From JBEVOS01 sp964563395 (GTDB taxonomy: Bacteria; Pseudomonadota; Alphaproteobacteria; Caulobacterales; Aquidulcibacteraceae), in contig CAZLWK010000013.1 of assembly GCA_964563395.1 (NCBI GenBank), positions 1-64,000 of the forward strand: a stretch of DNA of 64,000 bases. The letters run 5' to 3'. Below the pieces are notes generated by a model that saw nothing but the letters and a program-made list of their open reading frames with translations, was not told the origin of the DNA and ran no database searches. Of the stretch, positions 35,706-44,416 are shown one piece after another. Each line of letters begins with the position of its first letter. Position 1 is the first letter of the stretch. The position numbers and the translations under genes were made by a program.

Positions 35706-36917
35706 TTAGCTCGCGGCGAATTTCATCACTTTGACGGCGTCAAAATTCTGCACGCCGCCGCCCACGCGCTTGGTCACGTAGAAGAGCACGTAAGGTTTGG
35801 CCGAATAGGGATCGCGCAGCACGCGCACGCCAACCCGGTCCACGATCAGATAGAAGCGCGCGAAATCGCCAAAGGCGATCGCATGCGCGTTGGCCGCGAT
35901 GTCGGGCATGTCTTCGATTTCCGCGATCGGGTAACCGAGCAGCGTGGCGCTCGATCCGTCATCGCCCGGATGCCAGATATAGCGCCCGTCCGAATCCTTC
36001 AGCTTGCGCACCGCCGCCACGGTCTTGCGGTTCATCACGAAGCGCGCGTTCTGACGGAATTGCGGCTTGGGCGCATAGATGAGGTCGATCAATTTATCGA
36101 CCGGCGCGCTGGCGGCGAAGGCGCCGGCGGCGCCGGAGGCGATATAACCCACCTGACCCCAAGTATAACTCGCATCGGCCGCGATGGTGTAATTCAAGAA
36201 GCCCTTGGGCTTGTTGACGCCATCGCCATTTACGAAGGCGGCGCGCTCTTGCCCGGCGAACGCCTCCTCCACCTCCGTGGCGATCCATTCCTCGAGATTG
36301 ACGAAGCTGTCATCGAGCAAAGTCTGCGTGGCGGCGAGATTGGCGTAGAGTTCCGCCGTCGGAAATTCCAAGAGCGCGAGCGTTGGCGTCGTCGTCTGAT
36401 CGCGCGCGCCGGTTTCGGCGGCCCAGCCCGTGCCCGCATTGGTGAGGCTGATCGGCTTCTTGAACACGTTCGCGCCGGTGGTGCGCACGGTGGCGATGGC
36501 GCGCATCGGAGAGACTTGCGCGAGCCGGCTCTCGATCAGGCGATCGAGCTCGGGCGGGGCGACATAGCCGCCATCTGCGCCGCCGCTTGCCCCGATCGAC
36601 ATCGCCTTCTGCTCGAATTGCGCCAGCGCGCTCATGTCGCCGCGCCGCACATAGGCGTTCCAGGCCGATTTGTGCTCGGACTCTTGCGGCGCCTCAGCGC
36701 CCAAGGCGGGACGTCGGCCGGAAAGCGCCATACGCTCCATCATCGCCTTCTGCTCGGCGAGCGCGCGATCGATGCGATCGACTTTTTCATCGAGCAGCGC
36801 ATCGCCGCGGCCGCGTTCGAGCGCGGCAAGGCGATGATCATTGGCCTCCTTGTAGGCCTCGAACGTGCGCGCGAGCGCATCCTGCGCCGGCGGCGCAGCC
36901 TTGTTTTCCCGTCTCAT
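35706..36917 (-). CDS. GTA major capsid protein (HK97 fold, g5 type)
   Basis: The ATG for MRRENKAAPP, with AAAGGA about nine bases before, is preferred to a longer frame. The 403-residue protein has a helical delta domain (about 1-105), then the HK97 core: GASGGADGGYVAPPELDRLI, FKKPISLTNAGTGWAAETGA, VNGDGVNKPKGFLNY, and SATLLGYPIAEIEDMPDIAA. The delta domain is removed by the g4 protease. The size is the same as in RcGTA. Confidence 0.95.
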   Translation of the reverse strand: MRRENKAAPPAQDALARTFEAYKEANDHRLAALERGRGDALLDEKVDRIDRALAEQKAMMERMALSGRRPALGAEAPQESEHKSAWNAYVRRGDMSALAQFEQKAMSIGASGGADGGYVAPPELDRLIESRLAQVSPMRAIATVRTTGANVFKKPISLTNAGTGWAAETGARDQTTTPTLALLEFPTAELYANLAATQTLLDDSFVNLEEWIATEVEEAFAGQERAAFVNGDGVNKPKGFLNYTIAADASYTWGQVGYIASGAAGAFAASAPVDKLIDLIYAPKPQFRQNARFVMNRKTVAAVRKLKDSDGRYIWHPGDDGSSATLLGYPIAEIEDMPDIAANAHAIAFGDFARFYLIVDRVGVRVLRDPYSAKPYVLFYVTKRVGGGVQNFDAVKVMKFAAS

Positions 36918-36933
36918 GTCTCTCAGTCCTTTC

Positions 36934-37422
36934 TCAAAGAGCGCGGCTTTCCCCTCGCGCATGGGGATCGCGCTCAACGTGAAACCGCGCGAGCGTCAGC
37001 ATCGGAAGGCGCACAAGCGACACCTCCAAAAGTTCGACATCTTCAAGCACCCGGCCCGCGCCGGCGCGCTCATGGGCGAGGCGCGTGACGAATCCGATGG
37101 AGAGCCCATCGCCGCCGCGCGCGATCAAGCGGCGGGCGGCCGCCGCGCCAGGGGCGTCGGCTTCGATGGCGCCGCGCACCCAAAGGCCGCGCGAATCCTC
37201 CAACGCCACGGACCAAAATCCCGCGCGCAGCTTTTCTTCGTGCTCCACCAGCATCGGGACGGGCTGCGCGCGCGCGGCCAGCGAAGCCCGGAACGCGCCT
37301 TGACGGACGATATCCCCCGCTTGATCGGCGACGCCGAACAACGAGGCGTAACCCTGCACGTGAAGCACGGCGGCGTCGGCGCGCTTGGTCAGCCGCGCGC
37401 GCGGCGCAAGAGCAAGGCTCAT
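36934..37422 (-). CDS. GTA prohead protease (HK97 family, g4 type)
   Basis: A 162-residue serine protease: His61 in PMLVEHEEKLRAG and Ser108 in GGDGLSIGFVTR are the catalytic pair, with LEDVELLEVSLVRLPML at the C-terminus. It trims the capsid delta domain. Start overlaps g3.5 by four bases (ATGA). Confidence 0.94.
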   Translation of the reverse strand: MSLALAPRARLTKRADAAVLHVQGYASLFGVADQAGDIVRQGAFRASLAARAQPVPMLVEHEEKLRAGFWSVALEDSRGLWVRGAIEADAPGAAAARRLIARGGDGLSIGFVTRLAHERAGAGRVLEDVELLEVSLVRLPMLTLARFHVERDPHARGESRAL

Positions 37423-37643
37423 CGCCGATCAAGACGCTGTTCGATGCGCGCGAGCGCGCGGCGCGCATCGAGGCTCTGCTCTTCAAGCCTCGCCAGACGT
37501 TCGCTCATTGCTGCGTTCGCGGCGCCGGCCGCCTCCACCGCGCTCAAGCGCGCCGAGGCTTGCCCCGCCCAGATGAAGGCGCCCGCCGTCTCCAGGAAGA
37601 TCGCGACGATGAGCGCGTAGGTGATGCGCGGATCGAATTTCAT
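37419..37643 (-). CDS. GTA g3.5-type small membrane/coiled-coil protein
   Basis: A 74-residue protein with a membrane segment at about 8-28 (ALIVAIFLETAGAFIWAG) and a coiled-coil tail (ERLARLEEQSLDARRALARI). It occupies the g3.5 position of RcGTA clusters. Starts and stops overlap portal and protease by four bases each. Function is unknown. Confidence 0.82.
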   Translation of the reverse strand: MKFDPRITYALIVAIFLETAGAFIWAGQASARLSAVEAAGAANAAMSERLARLEEQSLDARRALARIEQRLDRR

Positions 37644-38782
37644 GCGCGCGCCTCCTCCACGCCGGCGAGACGGCGCTGCTCCTCAAGCGTCAAGAAGGGC
37701 GCGCTCGCGATCCGCGCCCAATGCGCCTCGCGCTCGGCGGCGAGCGCGGGAATGGCGTCGAGATCGAGCGACACGCGCGCGGAATCGCCCTCCCAGCGGC
37801 GTCCCAGCCAGGCCTCGATCGCGCGCGCGGCCTTGGCCGCGAGCGGCAGCGCGGTGAGGCGCCAGAAGGCGAGGTTCGCCTCGCGATACGTGGCGTAGGT
37901 GTTGTCGCCGGGAATGCCGAGCAGCATGGGCGACACCCCGAACGCGAGCGCGATGTCGCGCGCGCTGGCGTGACGCGCCTCGGTGAAATCCATGTCCGAC
38001 GGCGAAAGGCTCATCGGGCGCCAATCGAGCCCGCCTTCCAGGAGAAGCGGGCGCCCGGCATTGGCCGCGCCCATATGCGCTTCTTCGAGTTCGGCCTTGA
38101 GGCGCTGAAATTGCTCCTCGCTCAAGCGATCGGCGCCGCCCGCGCCGCTGAACACGAGCGCGCCGGACGGGCGCGCGGCATTGTCGATCAGCGCCTTGTT
38201 CCAAGCGCCGCCGGCATTGTGAATATCGATGGCGAAGGCCGCCGCCTCCATCGGCGAAAGCCCCCACCAATCATCGCTCGGGTGAAACAGCTTCAGATGC
38301 AGGATCGGCGCATCGCCGGTGAGCGGATCGCGCGCGAAGGCGCGCACCTGGCCGCCCACGCGATGCTCCCAGCCGATCGGCCAGCCATCCGCACCCGGCA
38401 CGATGCTCATGCGGTCCGGCCGCAGCACGTAAAGTTCGCGCGGCGGGCCGTCCTCGATCAGAGCCGCTTCCAGGAAGGCGTTTCCGCTCACCTGCAAATG
38501 ACCGAAGAAGGCTTCGATCAGCTCGACGCCGGTCTGCTCTGGATTGGGCCGCGCCAAGAGCTGCGCCAACGGATGCTCAATCGGAGCGACCTTCAAGGGC
38601 GCGCTCGCCGCCGCTTCCGCGATCAAACGCACGCAGCGATAGGCGATGGCGTTCTTGGCGTAGCCCTCGCGCGCGAAAATCTGCGGATCGCGCGCCGACC
38701 AGACCGGGCGTCCAAGCGGATGCCACGCCAAGAGCTTTCGCTCGACGCGCGGGGCGCCGAGACGTTTCAACCAATCGAGCAT
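37640..38782 (-). CDS. GTA portal protein (g3 type)
   Basis: A 380-residue HK97-type portal: AIAYRCVRLIAEAAASAPLK, LARPNPEQTGVELIEAFFGH, LYVLRPDRMSIVPGADGWPI, SPMEAAAFAIDIHNAGGAWN and GIPGDNTYATYREANLAFWR. It forms the DNA-translocating ring at one capsid vertex. Ten bases after the terminase stop. Confidence 0.95.
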   Translation of the reverse strand: MLDWLKRLGAPRVERKLLAWHPLGRPVWSARDPQIFAREGYAKNAIAYRCVRLIAEAAASAPLKVAPIEHPLAQLLARPNPEQTGVELIEAFFGHLQVSGNAFLEAALIEDGPPRELYVLRPDRMSIVPGADGWPIGWEHRVGGQVRAFARDPLTGDAPILHLKLFHPSDDWWGLSPMEAAAFAIDIHNAGGAWNKALIDNAARPSGALVFSGAGGADRLSEEQFQRLKAELEEAHMGAANAGRPLLLEGGLDWRPMSLSPSDMDFTEARHASARDIALAFGVSPMLLGIPGDNTYATYREANLAFWRLTALPLAAKAARAIEAWLGRRWEGDSARVSLDLDAIPALAAEREAHWARIASAPFLTLEEQRRLAGVEEARA

Positions 38783-38791
38783 GGGAAAGTC

Positions 38792-40108
38792 CTAAAGCGC
38801 GCGCAAGCGTGGGCGCGGATCGTCCAGCAAGAGATGCGTGAGCGCCCAGACGAGCGCGTCCACGCGGTCCGGGCTGTGCGTGGACGGGCTTGCGCCGAAC
38901 GCGCACATTTCATCTTCAAGCACCGGCATCGCGCAGGCGTGCGCGATGCGGCCCTGTTCGTAAAGCCACGCCACGGGCGAGGCGCGATCGCGCTTGCCGC
39001 GCCGCGCATGCACCAGGCGCACGGGCAAATGGGGGGCGGCGAGCCGCAACACGTCGCGCACGAGTTCGCCGCCATTATTGGCCTCGGCGATAATCTCTCC
39101 GGCGCCGACCGCTTCGGCCAGCGCCGCCGCGCGCGCGCTCCAGCCTTGCGGCGTCGCGCCGCGAATGCTCGCATCGGCGAGAACGATTCCGTGCGCCAAT
39201 CCGCTTTCTTCATAGGCGCCCGCCGCGACGATGCCGCACGCATCGGCCTTCGCGCTGACGCTGACCGGCGGATCGACCGCCACGACGACGCGCGTGCACG
39301 CCCGCAATGGCTTGGCGCGCGCCTCCTCGATCATGGCGCGCCGCCAAAGCGCGCCTTCGGGATCGTCGATCAATTCGCCGTACAATTCCTGGCGTTCATA
39401 AGCGGTGCCGCCCCACCCTTCCTGCAATCCCTCGACGAAGGCGGGCGAGAGATTGTGCGCGTTGTCGAACGTCTTCGAACGCGTGACGGTCGTATCCTTG
39501 CGCGCGACGAGCAGCTTGAGCGCCGGAACGGGCCGCGGCGTGGTCGTCGCCAGCATCAGCGGCCGCACGCCAAGGCGCAGGCCGTGATTGAGCGTGCGCA
39601 ACGCCTCTTCAAGGCGCGGCCAATAAGCGATCTCATCGCACCAGGCCGCGTCGAATTGCGGACCGCGCAGGCTTTCTGGGTCTTCCGCCGAAAAGCAATG
39701 CGCTTCCGCGCCGCTGCGCCAGAGAAGGCGCCGGCGCGTCGCCTCGTAGATTGGCCGCTCGCCCGGAAGCGCGCGTATGCCCGATGCGCCGTCGATCATG
39801 ACTTCGCGCACATCGTGAAAAGTGGGCGCAACGAGCGCGATGCGGCGGAAGCGTCCGGTGCGCGCCTGTTCGCGCACCCATTCCGCGCCCGCGCGGGTCT
39901 TTCCCGCGCCGCGCCCGCCCAGCATGAGCCAGACCCGCCATTGCAGGCCCGTTGGTTCAAGTTGGGACGGATGCGCCCAAAGCGGCCAATCATCGAGCCA
40001 TGTCCGCAGCAAGGCCGCCGGCAGCGTCTCCAAAAAAGTCGCCCTCGCCTTGGCCGGCCGCGAAGCGAGCAAGGCGCGCACGGAGCTCAGCGCGAAGGGC
40101 GTCGACAT
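38792..40108 (-). CDS. GTA terminase large subunit (g2 type)
   Basis: A packaging motor of about 438 residues: Walker A GGRGAGKTRAGAEWV near residue 64, Walker B with acidic residues in FDAAWCDEIAYW, coupling LATTTPRP, and the RNase H-like nuclease domain (VVVAVDPPVSVSAKADACGI; IIAEANNGGELV; RVDALVWALTHLL). Two adjacent ATGs at 40108 and 40111 follow GAGGAGG very closely. Either start places about 119 bases of overlap with g1, so a start further in is possible. In RcGTA this enzyme packages host DNA headfuls with little sequence preference. Confidence 0.93.
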   Translation of the reverse strand: MSTPFALSSVRALLASRPAKARATFLETLPAALLRTWLDDWPLWAHPSQLEPTGLQWRVWLMLGGRGAGKTRAGAEWVREQARTGRFRRIALVAPTFHDVREVMIDGASGIRALPGERPIYEATRRRLLWRSGAEAHCFSAEDPESLRGPQFDAAWCDEIAYWPRLEEALRTLNHGLRLGVRPLMLATTTPRPVPALKLLVARKDTTVTRSKTFDNAHNLSPAFVEGLQEGWGGTAYERQELYGELIDDPEGALWRRAMIEEARAKPLRACTRVVVAVDPPVSVSAKADACGIVAAGAYEESGLAHGIVLADASIRGATPQGWSARAAALAEAVGAGEIIAEANNGGELVRDVLRLAAPHLPVRLVHARRGKRDRASPVAWLYEQGRIAHACAMPVLEDEMCAFGASPSTHSPDRVDALVWALTHLLLDDPRPRLRAL

Positions 40109-40328
40109 CATCCTCCTCGGGCGCTTGGCGATCGAGCGCGTACAATTCGGCAAGGTCGCGCGCGGCGCGCGCCATCAGCACCACCGCCTTGGCGCGGCGC
40201 TCGGCGTCCTCGCTATCGCCGGCGGCCAGGCTGGCTTCGGCGCGCGCGAGCTCCGTTTCGAGCCGGCTGGCCCAGGCGCCGGGGCGGCGCGGGCCCTTGG
40301 AAGCGGATTTTTCGACCATGCCGAACAT
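39990..40328 (-). CDS. GTA small terminase (g1 type)
   Basis: A 112-residue helical protein. SKGPRRPGAWASRLETELAR and AKAVVLMARAARDLAELYAL match the g1 family (small terminase of GTAs). There is no obvious Shine-Dalgarno before either ATG (40328 or 40319). It is the first gene of the cluster, so the GTA promoter should lie in 40329-40518. The 3' third overlaps the terminase large subunit frame. Confidence 0.8.
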   Translation of the reverse strand: MFGMVEKSASKGPRRPGAWASRLETELARAEASLAAGDSEDAERRAKAVVLMARAARDLAELYALDRQAPEEDDVDALRAELRARLARFAAGQGEGDFFGDAAGGLAADMAR

Positions 40329-40448
40329 TAGCCGCGGGACCGGCCCGGTCGGATCGTTTCGGGCGATGGCATTGCTTTCAAAGGGAAGCTAGCGCGCGGG
40401 GCGTGGGACGGCGTGGGGCTTTGTCCTTCGAACGGAACCAAGAGCGGC

Positions 40449-40465
40449 TGGCCAGATTTTGGCCA
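40449..40465. promoter_or_regulatory. Dyad element in the GTA/PBP1A divergent region
   Basis: TGGCCA at 40449-40454 and again at 40460-40465, separated by GATTT. Since TGGCCA is self-complementary this is a 17-bp dyad. It lies in the 190-base region between the divergent GTA g1 gene and the PBP1A gene, where an operator would be expected. No factor can be assigned. Confidence 0.25.
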
Positions 40466-40518
40466 TGGGGCTATGCCAAGGCTGTTTTCCCCGCCCATTT
40501 CTGAACGGAGCGACGAAC

Positions 40519-42540
40519 GTGGCCGATGATCCGCGCCGCTTGGACTGGTCCAAGCTGCGCGCCCAGCTTTCGAGCGAGCATCTCGGCGCCCTCATGCGCC
40601 AGCGGGACAAGATTTCGCTGGCGTCGGCCGCGGGCGTTGGGGCGGGCTTGGCGCTCGCCGCGGTCGTCGCCGCCTGGTTTTGGATCTATTGGGGCCTGCC
40701 GCGCGTGCCCGACGCGGCCACCCTCTGGTCGCTCAACCGGCAGCCGGGAATCACCTTTCTTGACCGCAATGGCGCCACCATCGGCGTGCGCGGCGCCTTT
40801 TACGGGCGCCGCCTCTCGCTCGACGAAATGCCCGCGCACCTGCCCCAGGCGTTCCTGGCGATCGAGGATCGCCGCTTCTACGAACATTCGGGCGTCGACC
40901 GCATGGCGGTGATCCGCGCCGTATTCGCCAATATGAGCGCGGGCCGCACCGTCCAGGGCGGCTCCACCATCTCGCAGCAATTGGCGCGCAACCTCTTTCT
41001 CACGCCCGCGCAGACCGTGAACCGCAAGCTGCGCGAAATGGTGCTCGCCTCGCGCATCGAGCGGCGCCTGACGAAGGATGAAATCCTCGAACTCTATCTG
41101 AACCGCGTCTATCTCGGCGACGCGGCCTATGGCGTGGAAGCCGCCTCGCGCCGCTTCTTCGGCAAAGAGGTGGCGCAGCTCACCTTGGCCGAGGCGGCCA
41201 TGCTCGCGGGGCTGCCCAAGGCGCCGTCGCGCTCGGCGCCGACGGAAAGCCTCGAGCGCGCCACCGCGCGCCAGCACGTCGTGCTCGCGGCGATGGTGGA
41301 AGCCGGTTTCATCACGCAGGAGGAAGCCGACACCGCCAAGGCGCAGCGCATTCGCGTGCGCCGTCGCTCCGGCAACGAGGATTCGCTCGGCTATGTGTTC
41401 GACATGGCGGCCGAGCAGGCCCGTCAGCTCATTCCCGAACAGGCGAGCGATCTCGTCATCACGCTGACGATCGACAATGATTTGCAGAGCGCATCGGAGG
41501 ACGCGGTCAAGCGACGGCTGGGCAACCGCGCCTTCGGCCGGCGCCCGCTTCAGGCGGCGCTCGTCGCGCTCGATCGCGATGGCGCGGTGCGGGCCTTGAT
41601 CGGGGGCACCAATTACAGCGCCACGAAATTCAATCGCGCCACGCAAGCCGAACGCCAGCCCGGCTCCACCTTCAAGGCCTTCGTGTACGCCGCGGCCCTC
41701 GAACGCGGTCTCGACACGGAAGACGTGCGCTATGACGAGCCGGTCGTGATCGACGGCTGGCGCCCGCGCAATTACGATGAAGGCCATCGCGGCCCGGTGA
41801 CGCTGCGCACCGCGTTCGCGCAATCCATCAATACGGTGGCCGCCAGCGTGGTCGAGGAGGTCGGACCGCAAAACGTCGCGGAGCTCGCGCGCCGCTTCGG
41901 CGTGCGCACGATGCCCAATCGCGGTGAATTCGTGCCGCCCTCCATCGCGCTTGGCTCCATCGAGGTGACGCTGCTCGATCTCACGCAGGCCTTCGCCGTG
42001 TTCATGCGCGAAGGTCAGCCTGTCGACGCCTATCTGATCGAGCGCGTCGCCAACGCCAGCGGCGAGGAGCTTTATCGCCGGCCCGCGCCGCAAGCGCGCC
42101 GGGCCGTCTACGCGCCGGAATTGGCGCACGACATGACCAGCCTTTTAGGCGCTGTCGTGCTGCGCGGCACCGGCACGGGCGCGCAATTGGAAGGGCGCGA
42201 CGTCGCCGGCAAGACCGGCACCAGCCAGGATTGGCGCGACGCATGGTTCGTCGGCTACACCGCCGATTATGTCAGCGGCGTCTGGATCGGCCATGACGAT
42301 CGCTCCCCGATGAACCGCGTCACCGGCGGCTCCATCCCAACGCAGATCTGGGCCGATTCCATGCGCGCGGCGCATGAGGGCCTGCCGGCGCGCCCGCTCG
42401 TGGGCATCGAGCAGCCGCAGCGCAGCCCGCGCCAGATCGAGATGGCGAGCTTCTTCCAGGATCTGGCGGAAGCCTTCGGCGGCGCGGAAATCATCGACGA
42501 ACTTGAACCGGAATCCGGCATCACCTTCGAGTTTCAATAG
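40519..42540 (+). CDS. PBP1A-family bifunctional peptidoglycan synthase
   Basis: A GTG start (VADDPRRLDW) with GAACGGAG eight bases ahead is chosen over a longer frame without a site. The 673-residue class A penicillin-binding protein has a membrane anchor about 40-62, the GT51 glycosyltransferase domain with catalytic Glu116 (AIEDRRFYEHSGVD) and GGSTISQQLARNLFL, and the transpeptidase domain with Ser383 (QPGSTFKAF), SIN, and KTGTSQDW at Lys565. It polymerises and crosslinks peptidoglycan in the periplasm. Divergently transcribed from the GTA cluster. Confidence 0.95.
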   Translation: MADDPRRLDWSKLRAQLSSEHLGALMRQRDKISLASAAGVGAGLALAAVVAAWFWIYWGLPRVPDAATLWSLNRQPGITFLDRNGATIGVRGAFYGRRLSLDEMPAHLPQAFLAIEDRRFYEHSGVDRMAVIRAVFANMSAGRTVQGGSTISQQLARNLFLTPAQTVNRKLREMVLASRIERRLTKDEILELYLNRVYLGDAAYGVEAASRRFFGKEVAQLTLAEAAMLAGLPKAPSRSAPTESLERATARQHVVLAAMVEAGFITQEEADTAKAQRIRVRRRSGNEDSLGYVFDMAAEQARQLIPEQASDLVITLTIDNDLQSASEDAVKRRLGNRAFGRRPLQAALVALDRDGAVRALIGGTNYSATKFNRATQAERQPGSTFKAFVYAAALERGLDTEDVRYDEPVVIDGWRPRNYDEGHRGPVTLRTAFAQSINTVAASVVEEVGPQNVAELARRFGVRTMPNRGEFVPPSIALGSIEVTLLDLTQAFAVFMREGQPVDAYLIERVANASGEELYRRPAPQARRAVYAPELAHDMTSLLGAVVLRGTGTGAQLEGRDVAGKTGTSQDWRDAWFVGYTADYVSGVWIGHDDRSPMNRVTGGSIPTQIWADSMRAAHEGLPARPLVGIEQPQRSPRQIEMASFFQDLAEAFGGAEIIDELEPESGITFEFQ

Positions 42541-42549
42541 GCCGGCGCG

Positions 42550-44370
42550 ATGAGCAAGGGGCGGGCGCTGGCGCAATTCAAGGACGTGCGCCTGATGATG
42601 GGCGCGGCGGCGCTGTTCGACGGCGTGAGCGCCGTGCTGGCCGAGGGCGAGTGCGCGTGTCTCGTCGGCGATAATGGCGTGGGCAAATCAACCTTGATGC
42701 GCATGCTGGCGGGCTATGTGGAGCCGGACGGCGGGGAGATCGTGCTCGCCAACGGCGCCGCCATCGCATTCGCCGCGCAAGAGCCCGATCTGTCGCCGTA
42801 CGCCACGCTGCGTGACGCCGTGCTTGCGCCATCGGCCGCGCGCGGCGCGAACATGGCCACTCCGGCGCACGCGGCGGAGGCCGCGCTGCATTCTTTCGGC
42901 CTCGACCCCGCGCGCTCGCCCAAGGGTCTTTCGGGCGGCGAAACGCGGCGCGTCTCCTTGGCGCGCGCCTTCGCCGCCGACGCCGATCTCCTTCTGCTCG
43001 ACGAGCCCACCAATCATCTCGACATTCCCGCCATCGAAGCGCTGGAGGAACGCATCAAGGCCCATCGCGGCGGCGTTCTGGTGATCAGCCACGATCGGCG
43101 CTTTCTGGAGCGCATCTCCACGGCCACGATCTGGCTGCGCCAGAAGCGCGCGCTGCGCCATGAGCGCGGTTTCGCTACGTTCGACGATTGGGCCGAACGC
43201 ATCGAAGCCGAGGAGGCGCGCGCGCTCGCCCGCCTTGAAACGCATCTGGCCGCCGAGGAGCATTGGCTGCGCCGCGGCGTCACCGCCCGGCGTTCACGCA
43301 ATGAAGGCCGACGGCGTAAACTCGAAGCGCTGCGCGCGGAGCGGCGCACGCGGCTGCGCGAAAGCGGCGGCGCGCGCGCATCGATCGAATCCGAACGCGG
43401 CGAGGCGCAATCGCGCCTGGTGCTCGAGGCGAAGACTATCGGCAAAGCCTATGGCCCTCGAACAATCGTGCGCGACCTCAATTTGCGTGTTCTGCGCGGG
43501 GATCGCATCGGCATTGTCGGGCCGAACGGCGCCGGCAAGACCACGCTCCTCGAAATCCTGCTGGGCCGCCTCGAACCCGATTCAGGAACCGTGCGGCTCA
43601 ATCGCGCGCTGGAGATCGCCTACGTGGATCAAAACCGCGCCCTCCTCGATCCGAACGACACGATCTGGGAGGCGCTTGCGCCGCAAGGCGGCGATCAAGT
43701 GATGGTGCGCGGCCGCCCGCGCCATGTCGCCGGTTACGCCAAGGAGTTTCTTTTTCAGCCGACACAATTGCGTCAGCCGATCGGATCGCTGTCCGGCGGC
43801 GAGCGCAATCGCCTCGCGCTCGCCGTGTCCTTGACCAAGAAGGCCGACGTTCTCGTGCTCGACGAGCCCACCAACGATTTGGACATGGATACACTGGACG
43901 CGCTCGAGGACATGCTCGCCCAATTCGAGGGGACGGTCCTGATCGTCAGCCACGACCGCGCCTTCCTCGACGCTGTGACGACGCAAATTCTCGGCGCGCT
44001 CGGCGATGGCGCATGGGTGGAGACGCCGGGCGGTTGGCGCGACTTCGAGCGTGAATATGGCGGCTTTCGCCCGCGCATGGGCGAGGCGGCCCCAGCGCGC
44101 CCCGCCGCCGATCCGCGCGCGCCCCGCGTGCAGCGCAAGCTGAGCTACAAGGACGAGCGCCGCGCCGTCGAGATCGAGGCGCTGCTTCCGCGTCTCGACG
44201 CGGAAATCGCCGCGCTCGATGCGGCGCTTTCCGAGGACGGCGCCTTCGCGCGCGATCCGGCGCGCTATGAAAAGCAGGCGCGGCGCCTGGACGCGGCGCG
44301 TCTGGAGAAGGACGAGGCCGAGACAGAATGGCTGGAGATCGAGGCGCGGCGCGAGGCGCTGAAGGATTGA
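42550..44370 (+). CDS. ABC-F ATPase, Uup-like
   Basis: A 606-residue soluble protein with two ATP-binding cassettes: Walker A GDNGVGKST near residue 39 and GPNGAGKTT near 324; signatures LSGGETRRVSLARAF and LSGGERNRLALAVSL; Walker B LLLLDEPTNHLD and VLVLDEPTNDLD; linker with the basic RRGVTARRSRNEGRRR; and a C-terminal coiled coil (KLSYKDERRAVEIEAL and on) typical of Uup. No membrane domain. ABC-F proteins act on ribosomes and Uup-type ones help resolve stalled or aberrant complexes. Nine bases after the PBP1A stop. Confidence 0.93.
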   Translation: MSKGRALAQFKDVRLMMGAAALFDGVSAVLAEGECACLVGDNGVGKSTLMRMLAGYVEPDGGEIVLANGAAIAFAAQEPDLSPYATLRDAVLAPSAARGANMATPAHAAEAALHSFGLDPARSPKGLSGGETRRVSLARAFAADADLLLLDEPTNHLDIPAIEALEERIKAHRGGVLVISHDRRFLERISTATIWLRQKRALRHERGFATFDDWAERIEAEEARALARLETHLAAEEHWLRRGVTARRSRNEGRRRKLEALRAERRTRLRESGGARASIESERGEAQSRLVLEAKTIGKAYGPRTIVRDLNLRVLRGDRIGIVGPNGAGKTTLLEILLGRLEPDSGTVRLNRALEIAYVDQNRALLDPNDTIWEALAPQGGDQVMVRGRPRHVAGYAKEFLFQPTQLRQPIGSLSGGERNRLALAVSLTKKADVLVLDEPTNDLDMDTLDALEDMLAQFEGTVLIVSHDRAFLDAVTTQILGALGDGAWVETPGGWRDFEREYGGFRPRMGEAAPARPAADPRAPRVQRKLSYKDERRAVEIEALLPRLDAEIAALDAALSEDGAFARDPARYEKQARRLDAARLEKDEAETEWLEIEARREALKD

Positions 44371-44379
44371 GCAGAAAAA

Positions 44380-44395
44380 TTAAGGTTTGTTAACC
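44380..44395 (+). promoter_or_regulatory. CtrA-like TTAA repeat upstream of the PAN-domain gene
   Basis: TTAAGGTTTGTTAACC: two TTAA half-sites separated by six bases. The CtrA consensus is TTAA-N7-TTAAC, so the spacing is one short. It is in the 46-base gap before the PAN gene, an AT-rich island in this GC-rich genome. It may be a weak CtrA site or just the promoter. Confidence 0.3.
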
Positions 44396-44416
44396 GGTGC
44401 GCGATGGGATGGGATC

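Larger units (their letters stand above)
27120..40328 (-). mobile_element. Gene transfer agent structural cluster (RcGTA type), apparently complete
   Basis: Seventeen minus-strand genes in the order of the RcGTA structural cluster: g1 small terminase, g2 large terminase, g3 portal, g3.5, g4 protease, g5 capsid, g6-g8 connectors, g9 tail tube, g10 and g10.1 assembly proteins, g11 tape measure, g12-g15 baseplate to tip. No integrase, replication, repressor or lysis gene is inside, and no attachment site repeats flank it. Every frame is open and codon use matches the chromosome, as expected of an inherited GTA and not a recent prophage. Confidence 0.93.

Noticed and set aside
27120..40328. Active prophage
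   Set aside because: No integrase, repressor, replication, lysis genes or flanking repeats; gene order and content are those of a GTA.
37721..40504. 927-residue plus-strand open frame across portal and terminase
   Set aside because: It lies antisense to two genes with clear family motifs; long antisense frames are a by-product of high GC third positions.
40471..42129. 552-residue minus-strand open frame opposite the PBP1A gene
   Set aside because: Antisense shadow; the plus-strand protein has all catalytic motifs.
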